This document shows positions 1 to 9,680 of a stretch of DNA of 64,000 nt, one piece after another. The translations under genes and the position numbers were made by a program. This DNA is from CALBJU01 sp965247125 (GTDB lineage Bacteria > Bacteroidota > Rhodothermia > Rhodothermales > UBA10348). How positions within the stretch are numbered: the stretch's first letter is position 1; every line of letters begins with the position of its first letter. The notes beneath the pieces are model-generated. The model ran no database searches and was not told where the DNA came from. It was given only the letters and a program-made list of their open reading frames with translations. Location: the NCBI GenBank assembly GCA_965247125.1, contig CBDFGO010000001.1:558001-622000 (forward strand). Direction: 5' to 3'.

Positions 1-17
1 CCGCCTAGTATTGATCC

Positions 18-551
18 ATGAGAAAAAAGAAAATCTGGCCCTGGTTAGGCGGAGTGCTCGCTGTGGTGGTTGGCGGACTTTTGGTTGAATGGTTGTGGGA
101 AATCAAGGTGATTCACAACATTGGAAGCTTGTTCAAATGGATCTGGAATATCATAGTCTATCCGGTAACCCTGCCGTTGTGGCTGTTGGTTGTAATCATT
201 GCAGCGGTCGCGGGTGTAACATGGCTGTCTTTAGGTAAAGGCAGTATCTACTCCGCACATTACGAGTACGTGAGAGACGAAATTATGGGCTTGAAATGGG
301 AGTGGGCGTGGCACGGAGGACTCATTTATAATTTGATTTTCCTTTGCCCGAAATGTTCGTATCAACTATTTGTGGATAAAACTTATAATTACGAGGGCTA
401 TGATGGTGGGAGTATGGTCAATTGCCCCAATTGTGATTTCAATAATACCTGGCAAATATCAACTGAGGAGTTTGAGGATCGAGCGCTGAGAGAGATTCAA
501 AGAAGAATCAGAACTGGCCAATACAAGTTGACTGAAACTGCTCCGAAATGA
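18..551 (+). CDS. Small membrane protein with zinc-ribbon-like C-terminus
   Basis: I do not recognise a named family. The 177-aa product starts with a basic MRKKK stretch, followed by two strongly hydrophobic segments (about residues 8-26 and 45-72). The C-terminal half is soluble and carries two CPxC knuckles (CPKC near residue 112 and CPNC near residue 135), which look like a zinc ribbon. It is transcribed toward the fibre end of the prophage and lies just outside the last recognisable tail gene. It could be a host gene or a prophage cargo gene; nothing in the sequence decides between them. The downstream gap to 796 has no convincing gene. Confidence 0.6.
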   Translation: MRKKKIWPWLGGVLAVVVGGLLVEWLWEIKVIHNIGSLFKWIWNIIVYPVTLPLWLLVVIIAAVAGVTWLSLGKGSIYSAHYEYVRDEIMGLKWEWAWHGGLIYNLIFLCPKCSYQLFVDKTYNYEGYDGGSMVNCPNCDFNNTWQISTEEFEDRALREIQRRIRTGQYKLTETAPK

Positions 552-796
552 GTCCGAAATCAGCTCGCTTTTTTATATATCGCGACATATTTCATCCTTC
601 GAAAAGCATGGCCGGTACACCGAATCGGGCCGAACTACACCGCCATCGGTCAGCTCCTGATCGCCCATCGCATCGACACTGAAATCTCAACACGCCGTAA
701 ATGCAAAGCATGAAACGATTGCGATAGCTAGGCCCACCGTGATTCTATGGAGAAAGAATTGATTCACTATCGATTTGCACACTTATTGGATTATTG

Positions 797-1288
797 TTAC
801 TGCCAGTGTGTGTCGTCGGTCACGTCGAAACCCTGAGCGTCATCGTCGCTCATCGCGTTAAGAAGAATTTTAATATCTCTCGACTTCCTTGCGACCTGCT
901 TCGATTTGGCAAAGGTTGTTTTCAGCGCGGAAAGATCAGAGGGGTTGACGGTCGTACCCTCTGTCAGGGCAATCAGCATGACGGTGATTTCATCCAGCCA
1001 ATTCACGGTAGGATGAGCATCAAGTATTCGCGCTGCCCGTTCGCGGCGTAGCTCCTCCCGTCTTTTATCGGCCCATCCCCCAAACGGGACATGAGCGTCG
1101 ATGATCGCTTGAATTGCAGAGCGGTCCGATTCTTCTGGGCCGAGGACCTCGAAGTACATCGGAACTCTCGTAGCCTTTCCATCAACGATTTTGCGGTTGA
1201 CCGTTTTGTACCCTGTCACGACAATTCCCCCGGCGATAATTTCGTCGTGCAGGTTCGGTCCTGGTCTTTCGAGTAGATCAAATTTCAT
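797..1288 (-). CDS. Phage tail-end protein of unknown function
   Basis: This 163-aa charged protein follows the two tail-fibre genes in the same direction with a one-base gap, so it is probably the last gene of the tail operon. No signal peptide or membrane segment is visible. The C-terminal half is helical and rich in Lys and Arg. Its position after receptor-binding proteins is typical of fibre-assembly chaperones or fibre-tip proteins, but I recognise no family motif. The function is inferred from position only. Confidence 0.6.
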   Translation of the reverse strand: MKFDLLERPGPNLHDEIIAGGIVVTGYKTVNRKIVDGKATRVPMYFEVLGPEESDRSAIQAIIDAHVPFGGWADKRREELRRERAARILDAHPTVNWLDEITVMLIALTEGTTVNPSDLSALKTTFAKSKQVARKSRDIKILLNAMSDDDAQGFDVTDDTHWQ

Positions 1289-1289
1289 T

Positions 1290-2336
1290 TCATGAACTAG
1301 GTTGGTAGATGAATTCCAAGCCTAATATTTGGATATACGAATCATCGGAAGCCATGACGAGGTTTGTCATGTCTCCTGCAACAATCTGTCCGACATACCC
1401 TGCGGTCATATCAAGAGCAATAACCTCGCTGATCGTCACGCTAAGGGTTTCGTTCAAGGCCGTGTCAGCCAGTGTTGCCGACTCGCCAATTCCGGCGACC
1501 GTCAAGTATCTGTCCCACTGCAATGTCTCAGTAGTATCAGGATAGATCCACATTTTCACGGAAACCACTGAGGCGAAATTGTCCGGTATTCTGAACTGGA
1601 AATAAATTTCGTCAGCACTTGATGCTCTCGTATACACGAAGGTTGCCGTCGAATCTGATCCTGTTTGAAATATGGGAGGGTAAGCAGCGAGTTTGTAAGT
1701 AGGATTCAGCCATAGCGAAACGTTAGGAGCATCCTGAACGCTCGGCAAAAACAGCATCCTGTCCGCGTGAGTGGCGATTCCCATCACCCGCGCTACGCTC
1801 GGAGCGGTCTGCGTAAGGGCTCCAGCCGTTGCCGATAGATAAATGGGATTTCCAACAGTCCAAGCCCAACTATCGTCACGAAGAATCGTGTTCGGCATGG
1901 CAAACAGACCGGCAGCGCCAGCAGCAATCGTTGCAATCGCAATAAAAACACCCCTCTCCGCTGGCGCAGTGCCATCTGCATCGGCTTTCCATGCTTTCCC
2001 GTCAGATTTGATATAACAGGGCTGTCCAAAAACAAGGGCTTCTCCTGCGGTCAGAAGAATGATATTCCCACTTGCTTTGTGATCAGCTGAGGGCGCTGCA
2101 ACGTGCTCGATACTAAACTCATTAAGAGCAAGATTACCGCCGATCTGAGGAGTTGTGTCCTCAACCACATTGCCGATTCCGCTACCAGTGCCTATCTCCT
2201 TGACAGTATTGTCGGACAATCCGAGCCATAGTTTCCCATCAGCAACGTTCACATTCGCGGCCAACTCGCCGGGCTCAAGCGACGAGGGAACTGCCGATGC
2301 AGTACTACTCCGTTTAACCTGTATCTTATTTGCCAT
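1290..2336 (-). CDS. Tail fibre / tropism-determinant-like protein
   Basis: The 348-aa protein opens with IQVKRSS, then a PGELA...DGKLWLG stretch. This short N-terminal module occurs at the start of many phage receptor-binding and tail-fibre proteins. The rest is beta-rich, with Thr, Ala, Gly and Asp predominating, and there is no signal peptide. The neighbouring gene (2346-3518) starts with the same module, so the two are paralogous at the N-terminus but differ afterwards, as expected for alternative or stacked fibre subunits. No reverse transcriptase or template repeat is visible, so a diversity-generating retroelement is not supported. Confidence 0.7.
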   Translation of the reverse strand: MANKIQVKRSSTASAVPSSLEPGELAANVNVADGKLWLGLSDNTVKEIGTGSGIGNVVEDTTPQIGGNLALNEFSIEHVAAPSADHKASGNIILLTAGEALVFGQPCYIKSDGKAWKADADGTAPAERGVFIAIATIAAGAAGLFAMPNTILRDDSWAWTVGNPIYLSATAGALTQTAPSVARVMGIATHADRMLFLPSVQDAPNVSLWLNPTYKLAAYPPIFQTGSDSTATFVYTRASSADEIYFQFRIPDNFASVVSVKMWIYPDTTETLQWDRYLTVAGIGESATLADTALNETLSVTISEVIALDMTAGYVGQIVAGDMTNLVMASDDSYIQILGLEFIYQPSS

Positions 2337-2345
2337 GAGACTCTT

Positions 2346-3518
2346 TTAGAACGTGCCTCCATCGAGAGGAGACGCCAGAATCGCCTGACGAACTCTCAGG
2401 GGCGACATTCGCTTAATAGCGGCCTCTGTACCCGTCTCCATCTGCGACTGAGATGCGGCTCCAACCTGGTTGTTGTAGGCCGTTTCGATCGCAGGATCGG
2501 TCTGATCAATCGTTGCGTTCGCAGCAATGTTAGACAGCTTCGTGATTTCGGTAGCGCTCGTGAACTTGTTCGTCGTGCCTGAATCATCGAGGTCATCAGG
2601 ATCGATTACAACCGCTCCAGTCTTGGTGTTGACGCTCGCAACTGGAGCACCTGAAGCATCGGAGAAGATGCCGAAATCAACATCAGTCGTACCAACTGTA
2701 ATGGCTCCAGTGGTCGTAATGACCCAACCTTGCTGAGCGTGAACAGTGCCTCCAATTACAATCGTATACAGACCAGAAGTGACCTCAGCGTTTTCATCAG
2801 TATCTGATGTTCTCGACCAAGCACCGGCAGCAGAGGTATATATTCCATTCTCAGACTTATCCGTCTGATTCTTAACAAGAACCCGACTTGCTGATGTGAG
2901 AATGCCATCAAGCGTCTGTTCACCTGACAACGTGATATTGGCAGTCGTCGCAACATCACACGCTGATTTGGGATCGAGCCCAGCGGACATCGCATCTACA
3001 TACTGTTTTGTCACAGCATGGAGGGCGGCAGTAGGATCACCGTCAAGCGTGATCTTGTCCGTCATCGTGCCTCCCGACTTCATCAGCGCGTTCGCTGCTG
3101 CTACCTTTGCAGTAGATGTAACTTCTGCGCCATCCTCAACATTCAGGATGGCTAGCGCTTCTGCCTTGGTCAGGTTCGTAGGACCACCTGAAGACTTCCG
3201 ACCCAGAAGTTGTGACACGGCGAGCGTCACTACTAATGGCGTATTGTCTGCTGTGGCCATCAAAACGGAGTTCGCATCGTAATCCGTCTCCATCACCGCG
3301 CCAGCAGAGTCCACTTTTGCGGTGCTGGTTACTTCAGCACCCGCTTCGATGTTGTCCAACTTGTCGACATAGACCTTCCCGCCAATCGTATCGACGCCAG
3401 GGCCAGGAACACCTACAAATAGCTTATCTGAATTGGTTGAATAGCCAAGTTCGCCATCAAGTAGTGATGCCGGTACAGCTGTACCAGAAGAGCGTTTAAT
3501 TTGGATAGTTTGGGGCAT
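2346..3518 (-). CDS. Tail fibre protein
   Basis: A 390-aa fibre protein beginning IQIKRSSGTAVPASLLDGEL, the same N-terminal module as the next gene in the operon. Two internal GAEVTSTAKV segments and a KQYVDAM motif are typical of phage fibre shafts and of domains that link fibre segments. The C-terminus ends DGGTF, matching the DGGSF ending of the 3518-4126 product, which suggests a shared C-terminal cap or a recombination history. The start codon overlaps the stop of the upstream gene by one base, consistent with translational coupling. Its role in receptor binding is inferred. Confidence 0.75.
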   Translation of the reverse strand: MPQTIQIKRSSGTAVPASLLDGELGYSTNSDKLFVGVPGPGVDTIGGKVYVDKLDNIEAGAEVTSTAKVDSAGAVMETDYDANSVLMATADNTPLVVTLAVSQLLGRKSSGGPTNLTKAEALAILNVEDGAEVTSTAKVAAANALMKSGGTMTDKITLDGDPTAALHAVTKQYVDAMSAGLDPKSACDVATTANITLSGEQTLDGILTSASRVLVKNQTDKSENGIYTSAAGAWSRTSDTDENAEVTSGLYTIVIGGTVHAQQGWVITTTGAITVGTTDVDFGIFSDASGAPVASVNTKTGAVVIDPDDLDDSGTTNKFTSATEITKLSNIAANATIDQTDPAIETAYNNQVGAASQSQMETGTEAAIKRMSPLRVRQAILASPLDGGTF

Positions 3519-4126
3519 TAGAATGAACCTCCGTCCACGTTAGCCGTTGCGCCTTCGGCGATTCCGACAAGTTTTGTGCGTTCTAGTGATGTGAAAATTT
3601 TTTCTGTTGATGTCTCCGTTACCTGCGAAGCTGCCAGGTCCATGTTGGGCTGAGACCCTGCCTTGAGGACGCCGCCTATTCCGCCGGTCACATCGAGATC
3701 CAACGGGATCTTGACTGCGTCTGCGTCCGTGAAAAGAAATGTGCGCATTACGCCGCCGTTCAGGGCTTTCAAATGCACATCAGAATGCTCCAGTCCTGTG
3801 GCTGGATCGGTGATGAGCGCGATGAACTGAGCATAGGTTTCATCTGACTGCGCCACGTTGTGCATCACGAAGTCAAAAGCCAGGCCGTCACCAATCGTCT
3901 TCGCATCAGAATCGAGCTTCAAGCCCTGCACTACTCCAAGGCCATCCTGCCCAGTTAGTGGGAGTGGCGTAGTGGTCGCAGCTTGCGACTTCAGAGCCCA
4001 GTGCATTGCGCTATATTTTCCCGCCTCAACGAGAACGTCCTCAGCCTCTGAGGACCATAGCTCAGCCTTTATCAGCGCACGTTTTACGCGCGGCCAATCC
4101 AGCATTATGAGCGCTTGAGCTGACAT
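3518..4126 (-). CDS. Tail fibre-associated protein
   Basis: A 202-aa protein in the fibre operon. Its C-terminal part reads ERTKLVGIAEGATANV, a common repeat motif of phage tail fibres, and it ends DGGSF. The N-terminal half does not match a family I know. The stop overlaps the start of the next fibre gene by one base. It probably joins the fibre to the hub or forms part of the fibre shaft. Confidence 0.65.
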   Translation of the reverse strand: MSAQALIMLDWPRVKRALIKAELWSSEAEDVLVEAGKYSAMHWALKSQAATTTPLPLTGQDGLGVVQGLKLDSDAKTIGDGLAFDFVMHNVAQSDETYAQFIALITDPATGLEHSDVHLKALNGGVMRTFLFTDADAVKIPLDLDVTGGIGGVLKAGSQPNMDLAASQVTETSTEKIFTSLERTKLVGIAEGATANVDGGSF

Positions 4127-4127
4127 A

Positions 4128-4529
4128 TTAGGTGACTGTTTTCGCGGGGATTACGGTCGGATTTCCGTCGGTGTCCCGCGTGATCGTAGGCTGCGTGAGG
4201 GTCTTCGAGCTGACGGTATGAGTCACAGTGTATTTGTTGATCATTAAGTGCGTCGAGTCGATCTCAACGGTCGTGAAGGTGCCGCCTGATCCGTCTGGCC
4301 AGAGCACCGTTCCGCCAGTCAATACTTGATCTGCGTCGTAGGTCATGGAGGTCAGCTGATACGTCTCTTGCTTCAGCTCCTCGTCGCTGATTCCAGCGCC
4401 TCCAAATGGAGCGCCCTTGAGCTTATCAGATGCCTTGACCCGAACGATTTCGCCGTCCGAGTTTCGGCGGTGCAACGTGTCGTCCGTTGCCCCTGGAATA
4501 ATCTGAGCTGCAAGTGCTAAATCAGGCAT
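4128..4529 (-). CDS. Small phage tail protein, unknown
   Basis: A 133-aa protein between the hub region and the fibres, one base upstream of the next gene. The second half is rich in Thr and beta-prone, with repeated TxT patterns, which suggests a structural role. No motif allows a more specific call. It is accepted as a gene because it is packed tightly into the operon with no overlap. Confidence 0.6.
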   Translation of the reverse strand: MPDLALAAQIIPGATDDTLHRRNSDGEIVRVKASDKLKGAPFGGAGISDEELKQETYQLTSMTYDADQVLTGGTVLWPDGSGGTFTTVEIDSTHLMINKYTVTHTVSSKTLTQPTITRDTDGNPTVIPAKTVT

Positions 4530-4532
4530 GGT

Positions 4533-5003
4533 TTACTTTTCTGGATCGTATTTATCTGCCATCTCGATCAGCTCTTCGACACTGAAAAACTTCCTGATCA
4601 GCTGCGAATGAGTTGGCTCCGTATTGAGCGTCTTCCTGGCGATCATCAGCTCGTAACATTGACGGATTTTCTTCAGGTCTTTGGCCGTAAACCTGAGCCC
4701 CGTTTCCTGCCCGAGGATTAGATGATTTTTCTGAGGTGGCCAGCCCCAATTTCCTGGACCCATTCGGACCAATTCGAACTCTTCGATCTCCGCGTCAGTC
4801 GGGTCAAGAATCGATACCCGGAGTCCGTGAGCCCATAGCTCCGTTTGCAGTCCGAGACCCTGCGTGATGACCTTCGTGCTCAGCTCGATCCGCTCCCAAA
4901 GAGATAGCAATATCGCTTTTGAGTTTCCAGTTTCGGAGTCGAGTTTCGCCTCAGTTTTTGGACGTCTCTTCGGAGTCGATTTTGTGGCGGTTTTCGCGGT
5001 CAT
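4533..5003 (-). CDS. Phage protein, unknown, basic N-terminus
   Basis: The 156-aa product has a Lys-rich tail (residues 1-22), then a globular helical region with a GPGNWGWPP turn near residue 85. No known domain was recognised. It sits between the 83-aa protein and the 133-aa protein with one- to three-base gaps, so it belongs to the tail operon. The function is unknown. Confidence 0.6.
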   Translation of the reverse strand: MTAKTATKSTPKRRPKTEAKLDSETGNSKAILLSLWERIELSTKVITQGLGLQTELWAHGLRVSILDPTDAEIEEFELVRMGPGNWGWPPQKNHLILGQETGLRFTAKDLKKIRQCYELMIARKTLNTEPTHSQLIRKFFSVEELIEMADKYDPEK

Positions 5004-5004
5004 T

Positions 5005-5256
5005 TTATTTGCTCTTTTGGCGTATCGTGGCCTGTGTTATTCTGTTCTGATGACCTTCCAGCTGCGCGAACATACTGACGCGATCCTCGGGGTCTTCCAG
5101 CGCCTGTATGTCGCTCCAAACCAGGTCGAGAATCAGCTGAGCGCTTTCGGTCGTGACGCTCTGCGTAGTCTGCATCAAGAGGCCGATGCGCTTGATTGGA
5201 TCCGTGATTTGTGCCGCCGATTCGAGCAACATCGTGAGAGGTGATTTCTTTGCCAT
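5005..5256 (-). CDS. Small helical phage protein, unknown
   Basis: An 83-aa mostly helical protein beginning MAKKSPLTMLLE. A longer reading to 5415 is possible, but it would overlap the 1468-aa gene, and its extra N-terminus looks like random translation. I therefore chose the ATG at 5256 (5262 is also possible). It follows the large hub/fibre gene directly. The function is unknown. Confidence 0.6.
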   Translation of the reverse strand: MAKKSPLTMLLESAAQITDPIKRIGLLMQTTQSVTTESAQLILDLVWSDIQALEDPEDRVSMFAQLEGHQNRITQATIRQKSK

Positions 5257-5273
5257 GATCATGGTGTTTTGTG

Positions 5274-8200
5274 TTATAAAAGTTCGACGCCGTAGAGCCT
5301 CATCGAGGTGCCGCCGCTGTCTTGGACGTCCATCGTGGCGGTGTAATTTGGCATTGCTGTGCTTGCGTTCGTGTTGATGCCATCGCTGAGGCGGATCAGA
5401 TCTGCTTTGGCCCATCCTCCGACCTTCTCGGCATTCAGATTCGTGCAGATCGTTCCGTTTGAAATCGGCACGTCGCCGCTCGCGTTTCCGGCGTGGTATC
5501 CATCGAGCTTATCGGCGTTGAGATTGGTGCAGATCGTTCCGTTTGAAATGGCCACATCGCCGCTGGCATTTCCAGCGTGAAAGCCGTCGATCTTATCTGC
5601 ATTCAGGTTCGTGCAGAGCGTTCCGTTTGAGATCGGCACGTCGCCGCTTGCGTTGCCCGTGTTCAGGCCGTCGATCTTGTCTGCGTTCAGGTTCGTGCAG
5701 AGCGTTCCGTTCGAAATGGGCACGTCGCCACTCGCGTTGCTCGCGTTCAGCCCGTCGAGCTTATCGGCGTTCAGGGTGACGCAGAGCACGCCGTTCGAAA
5801 TGGGCACCTGGCCAGCCAGGTTTCCGGCGTCGTAGCCATCGAGTTCGTCAGCATTCAGATTCGTGCAGACGGTCCCGTTGTTGATGGCTACATCGCCGCT
5901 ATCATTTCCGACGTAGAGGTTGAGTTCATTTCCGAAACGAGAGCCTTCCGTAACCACGTCCGCGCCGTCAATATCCACCCAGGACCCGGCCCCAACATCG
6001 AGCGTGATCGAGCTATTGCTTTTGAGCCGGACGGACTGGCCATCAATGAGAAATTCGCCAGCTGCTGGATCGGGAGTGTAGGGCGCTGAAATCGTCCGTC
6101 CTGAGAAGGTGAGGTCGCCAATCAGCCCACTCTTGAGGTAGAAGGTTCCGTTAGAACTGATGTTGAAATTCGTCACGCCGTCATTCATTTTGAGCGTGCC
6201 GGTGATGTTCATGTTGTTGCCGGTGAGATCGCCCGAGAATGAGCCATCGACGCCGGAAAGGGTGCCCTTGATGATGACATCCGTGTCAAAGACAGTCGCG
6301 CTCGTAATGTGAACATTTGCGCCCAGGACCACGAAATTGCCGTTGATTGTTGTGTTGGCATTTAGCTCCACGTTGCCGCCCGAAACCACGAAATTGCCGT
6401 TGATCGTCGTGTTGGCATTTAGCTCGACGTTTGCGCCGTTTACCACGAAGGATCCGAGAATCGTCGTATTGCCGTTCAATTCGATCTGATCGCCCGTCAG
6501 CCGCGCGATCGAGCCGCCCGTTCCTGCCTCTAAATCCAGCTCTGCCAGGCTGAAGACCCCGCCTCCCAAGGCGCTTGCGCTAACGACTGTTCGAGCGCCA
6601 ATTGTATCGACGCGTTGAGTGATATTTGTTGCAGCCGTAAAACCATTCGAGGTGTTAATCGACGTATGCGATGTGATGGAGGCTTCAGAGTTTCCCACGC
6701 GGACGTTGATCGTAGCCAGGTTGATGGAGCTAGGATTGACACCTGCGACAACGAGCGCAATGTTGTCATCATTCTGCTGGATCGCTGAGCCGTGTAAAAC
6801 CAGCTCACCCGCGTGCTCTGGCACGATCAATTCTAATCGCTTGGCGAACTGGATAGGATCTCCGTTGACGAGAACAGGATCTCCGAGCGTATCGGTCAGC
6901 TCCTGGACCGGGCCCGTTCTGACCTGCTCGACGCGCCCTGCCAGGGCGTCGAATTCGGCCCTCGTCACTGTGCGGGTAAAACCGGAGCTGGTTGCCAGGC
7001 TCTGGGTCTGCTCGTGGACATCGCTGCGCGTGATCGATGATCCGTCTTCGGCCTGTATCACGACGGGAACGGGATTGTCGAGCGTATACCCGACGATCAG
7101 CAGGCCGCTCATTATAGGCGTGAATACTGGCTCAACCGCGTTGACATGAATTCGCTTCGCTCCTTTGGGAGCGTTCACTGTGATCCAAACATTAGCTGCG
7201 ATGGAGGCATCTTTGCGTTTGATGGCCACAGCATCGCCTCTTTGGATCTGCTCGCGCAGAGCAGAGACCATCAGACTGGTAATGTCAGCGCCATTCACAT
7301 TCTCCGTGAGGAGCGCGAGCGATCCTTGCTGAACCAGGTTGTAGGTCGCATCACGCGTCAGCGTGGAGGTATTCGCTTGCTCGGCTTCCGACTTGAAAAC
7401 GCCCGATCCCTTGGGGATAAAGCTCGTACCCAGGTCAAAAGGAATGACCTGAAGCTGAATCGTGCCTGGCAGCTGATCACTGGCCATCGTGAGGGCAACA
7501 TGACCGCCGCGAAGCTTTCCGATGATGATCGTTTTTCCCTCTTCGAGATTCACCTGGCGAACGGCCAGCGCCGCGCTCACATCAACAGGAATCAATGAAA
7601 TAATGCCAGGGCCGATGTCAGCGCTCGTGATGGCCAGCGCGTTGCGCACGGCCAGATCTGAGGTCGAGTCCTCATGGCCACGCGTGAGGTGCTGAACGCC
7701 GCTTCCTGTGGGCCCTGCCAGGAACTGAGCACCGTCGTTTGAAAGGGCGTCGAAGTCGGGCGTGAACTCATCCTCTCGGACCTCGATCAGAATGCACTCG
7801 GGCTCTCTCGTTTCGTAGCCTTCCTTGAGATGACACGGCAGGTATGCGTCGCCATCGATGACGAGCGCCTTGATGCAGCTGATGCCCAGACCGGCAAGAA
7901 ATCCAGAGTTGATTACGCGGTTTCCGAGGCGCGTCTGCACGAGGGCCTGATGCGCGAGCATGTCCGCAGCCGTCAGCCCTGAATCGGGCTCGGAGACATA
8001 GGGACCGATCTTCCAGTCGCTGAGTAATGCGCCCGTAGAATCCGTTGTGGCGCTCTTGTGGGATGATGTTGGCCCCGTGCCGTGGCGAACTACGATCGTT
8101 TCTCTCAGAGCGCCAGAGCCCCGAATGGCGTAGTCGATAACGCTCGTGCGCGAGGTCGAAATATCTTCGCCGTCCGGATTGGGGAAGATGTTAAAGTCAT

Positions 8201-9680
8201 CCCAGATCAGCCAGGCTGTTTTATAGGCATAGCCGAGCGGACCCGTCTCAACGACGGACTCTACCCGAAAGGTCATCGAGCCCGCGCCCGGCACAGCAGG
8301 CGTGAGAACGACGGGATTCTGCCAGGATTCGGGAGCGATGAGAAACACGCACCTGCTTTTCGTTGTGGTCCACGTAGTGATCTCCGTATCGGGATCGTGC
8401 TTCAGGTAGTAGACGGCGCCGCCGACGGTGAGCGTGTGCGTGATGAGCGCGTTCGCTCTAAAGGTGCCCGTCTCCTTCGCGTTCGCTCTCGCGGCTGCGG
8501 TAAGCTCAAGGAATAGGCGCGGGCTCACGGCGAACTGCTGGCCAGCAGCGATTTGAACTGCGTTGTCTCTTGTGGCGTGCTCATCGCTCCCGTCCAGCCT
8601 CAGGGAGTCGCTCAGTCCCGGCAGAGTATTTATCGCGGGTAGAAAGAGCGCTCGATTAAGAGTAACCCCGCCGCGCTGCAAGCGGGCTGCGTCCTTGTAA
8701 TCGACCTTGGCACCACCGGAGAGCGTCCAGCCGTCAGCACCTTCGTCAACTTTTCGCTTTTGGAAGCCTGGGTTTTCAACAATCGAGACGACAGCACCAT
8801 GATCGTAATTGACCTTGACCGCAGAAAAGGCTTCCCGCATGGGCGAGAACGGATTCTTTTTGTGCCACTGCTTTTTCGGTAGCGTGATCTGAGCCGAGTA
8901 GACATCCGTGGTAGGAGCCGGGCCTCCAGAGAAATGATTGTAGGAAAATATCGTCCTGGGGAACGTCGGATAGGCGAACTGGCCACGCTGGTAGATATGC
9001 CACATTCCATCCAGTTGGTGGATGAAAGCCAGCTTTCCAATGATGAGGTCCCTCAGCACGTAGAGGCACGTTGGAGCGGGCTCGTCGTTTCGGACATAGT
9101 TCCCAGGATCGACGTATTCCTGAAGCAGTGGAGAAGGCGTGGCCGTCATCTGAGGTGTAAACCAGACGGAGCAGGTTGCCACGGGCAGCTGAAAGTCAAG
9201 TTTATTCAGGATGAAGAGCACCCAGTAAATCCAGGGCTGCGGACCAATATCCAAGAGGCCCTGAACCGTGCCATCGTTAGCGAGAAAGTCCTCCGTTGCC
9301 AGCCATCCCAGGCCGTCATGCCCGATGAGCGTATTCGATTCCGGGATCGGCTCCAGGCTCAGATCTCGAAGCGTCTTCGAAATCATTCCCACTGCATGAG
9401 GCGCGCCGTCGTGCAGCACGCGGAAGCGCCATAGCTTCTCGTCAGAGTACACGTCCGACATAACATCGATCGAGACCGCAGGAATGGGAATGCGCCCAAT
9501 GGAGGCGCGCGTGGGTACGAGCTCGTCGGTCTCTGCCAGGCTGTCGGATCGGTGATACCCGCCTGGGCCCAGCACCTTATCCGCCAGGCTGCCGACGAAG
9601 TCTTCTTTGTCAAAGAATACCTCGACCAACTGGCCTAATGCGTCCGTGCGAGCGTGGCGATATTTTGCTCCATATGCCAC
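5274..9680 (-). CDS. Large tail hub / central fibre protein
   Basis: A 1468-aa protein directly after the tape measure, the usual place of the tail hub or central fibre of siphoviruses. The first 600 residues or so look like globular hub domains. The middle is beta-rich. Residues about 1065-1121 hold three 19-residue repeats built on ELNANTTINGNFVV, and residues 1263-1423 hold tandem 28-residue repeats built on CTNLNADKLDG. The GTG start at 9680 overlaps the TAG stop of the tape measure (TAGTG), showing tight coupling. It probably initiates tail assembly and contacts the host surface. Exact domain boundaries cannot be fixed from the sequence alone. Confidence 0.75.
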   Translation of the reverse strand: MAYGAKYRHARTDALGQLVEVFFDKEDFVGSLADKVLGPGGYHRSDSLAETDELVPTRASIGRIPIPAVSIDVMSDVYSDEKLWRFRVLHDGAPHAVGMISKTLRDLSLEPIPESNTLIGHDGLGWLATEDFLANDGTVQGLLDIGPQPWIYWVLFILNKLDFQLPVATCSVWFTPQMTATPSPLLQEYVDPGNYVRNDEPAPTCLYVLRDLIIGKLAFIHQLDGMWHIYQRGQFAYPTFPRTIFSYNHFSGGPAPTTDVYSAQITLPKKQWHKKNPFSPMREAFSAVKVNYDHGAVVSIVENPGFQKRKVDEGADGWTLSGGAKVDYKDAARLQRGGVTLNRALFLPAINTLPGLSDSLRLDGSDEHATRDNAVQIAAGQQFAVSPRLFLELTAAARANAKETGTFRANALITHTLTVGGAVYYLKHDPDTEITTWTTTKSRCVFLIAPESWQNPVVLTPAVPGAGSMTFRVESVVETGPLGYAYKTAWLIWDDFNIFPNPDGEDISTSRTSVIDYAIRGSGALRETIVVRHGTGPTSSHKSATTDSTGALLSDWKIGPYVSEPDSGLTAADMLAHQALVQTRLGNRVINSGFLAGLGISCIKALVIDGDAYLPCHLKEGYETREPECILIEVREDEFTPDFDALSNDGAQFLAGPTGSGVQHLTRGHEDSTSDLAVRNALAITSADIGPGIISLIPVDVSAALAVRQVNLEEGKTIIIGKLRGGHVALTMASDQLPGTIQLQVIPFDLGTSFIPKGSGVFKSEAEQANTSTLTRDATYNLVQQGSLALLTENVNGADITSLMVSALREQIQRGDAVAIKRKDASIAANVWITVNAPKGAKRIHVNAVEPVFTPIMSGLLIVGYTLDNPVPVVIQAEDGSSITRSDVHEQTQSLATSSGFTRTVTRAEFDALAGRVEQVRTGPVQELTDTLGDPVLVNGDPIQFAKRLELIVPEHAGELVLHGSAIQQNDDNIALVVAGVNPSSINLATINVRVGNSEASITSHTSINTSNGFTAATNITQRVDTIGARTVVSASALGGGVFSLAELDLEAGTGGSIARLTGDQIELNGNTTILGSFVVNGANVELNANTTINGNFVVSGGNVELNANTTINGNFVVLGANVHITSATVFDTDVIIKGTLSGVDGSFSGDLTGNNMNITGTLKMNDGVTNFNISSNGTFYLKSGLIGDLTFSGRTISAPYTPDPAAGEFLIDGQSVRLKSNSSITLDVGAGSWVDIDGADVVTEGSRFGNELNLYVGNDSGDVAINNGTVCTNLNADELDGYDAGNLAGQVPISNGVLCVTLNADKLDGLNASNASGDVPISNGTLCTNLNADKIDGLNTGNASGDVPISNGTLCTNLNADKIDGFHAGNASGDVAISNGTICTNLNADKLDGYHAGNASGDVPISNGTICTNLNAEKVGGWAKADLIRLSDGINTNASTAMPNYTATMDVQDSGGTSMRLYGVELL
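5412..5894 (-). repeat. Coding tandem repeat, 84-bp unit
   Basis: Five full and one partial 28-codon units in the C-terminal part of the hub/fibre gene. The consensus is DVPISNGTLCTNLNADKIDG followed by an eight-residue variable piece ending NASG. The CTNLNADK core is nearly invariant; the residues after DG vary (LNTGNASG, FHAGNASG, YHAGNASG). Near-identical DNA units make unit gain or loss by recombination likely. Confidence 0.9.
6316..6486 (-). repeat. Coding tandem repeat, 57-bp unit
   Basis: Three consecutive 57-bp units encode 19-residue repeats of the form ELNANTTINGNFVVxGxNV. Two units are nearly identical and the third is diverged. The pattern suits a beta-helix or beta-prism shaft segment in the fibre part of the hub protein. 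Confidence 0.85.

Noticed and set aside
1290..2336. Fibre gene as target of a diversity-generating retroelement.
   Set aside because: No reverse transcriptase and no template repeat with A-to-N differences were found nearby.
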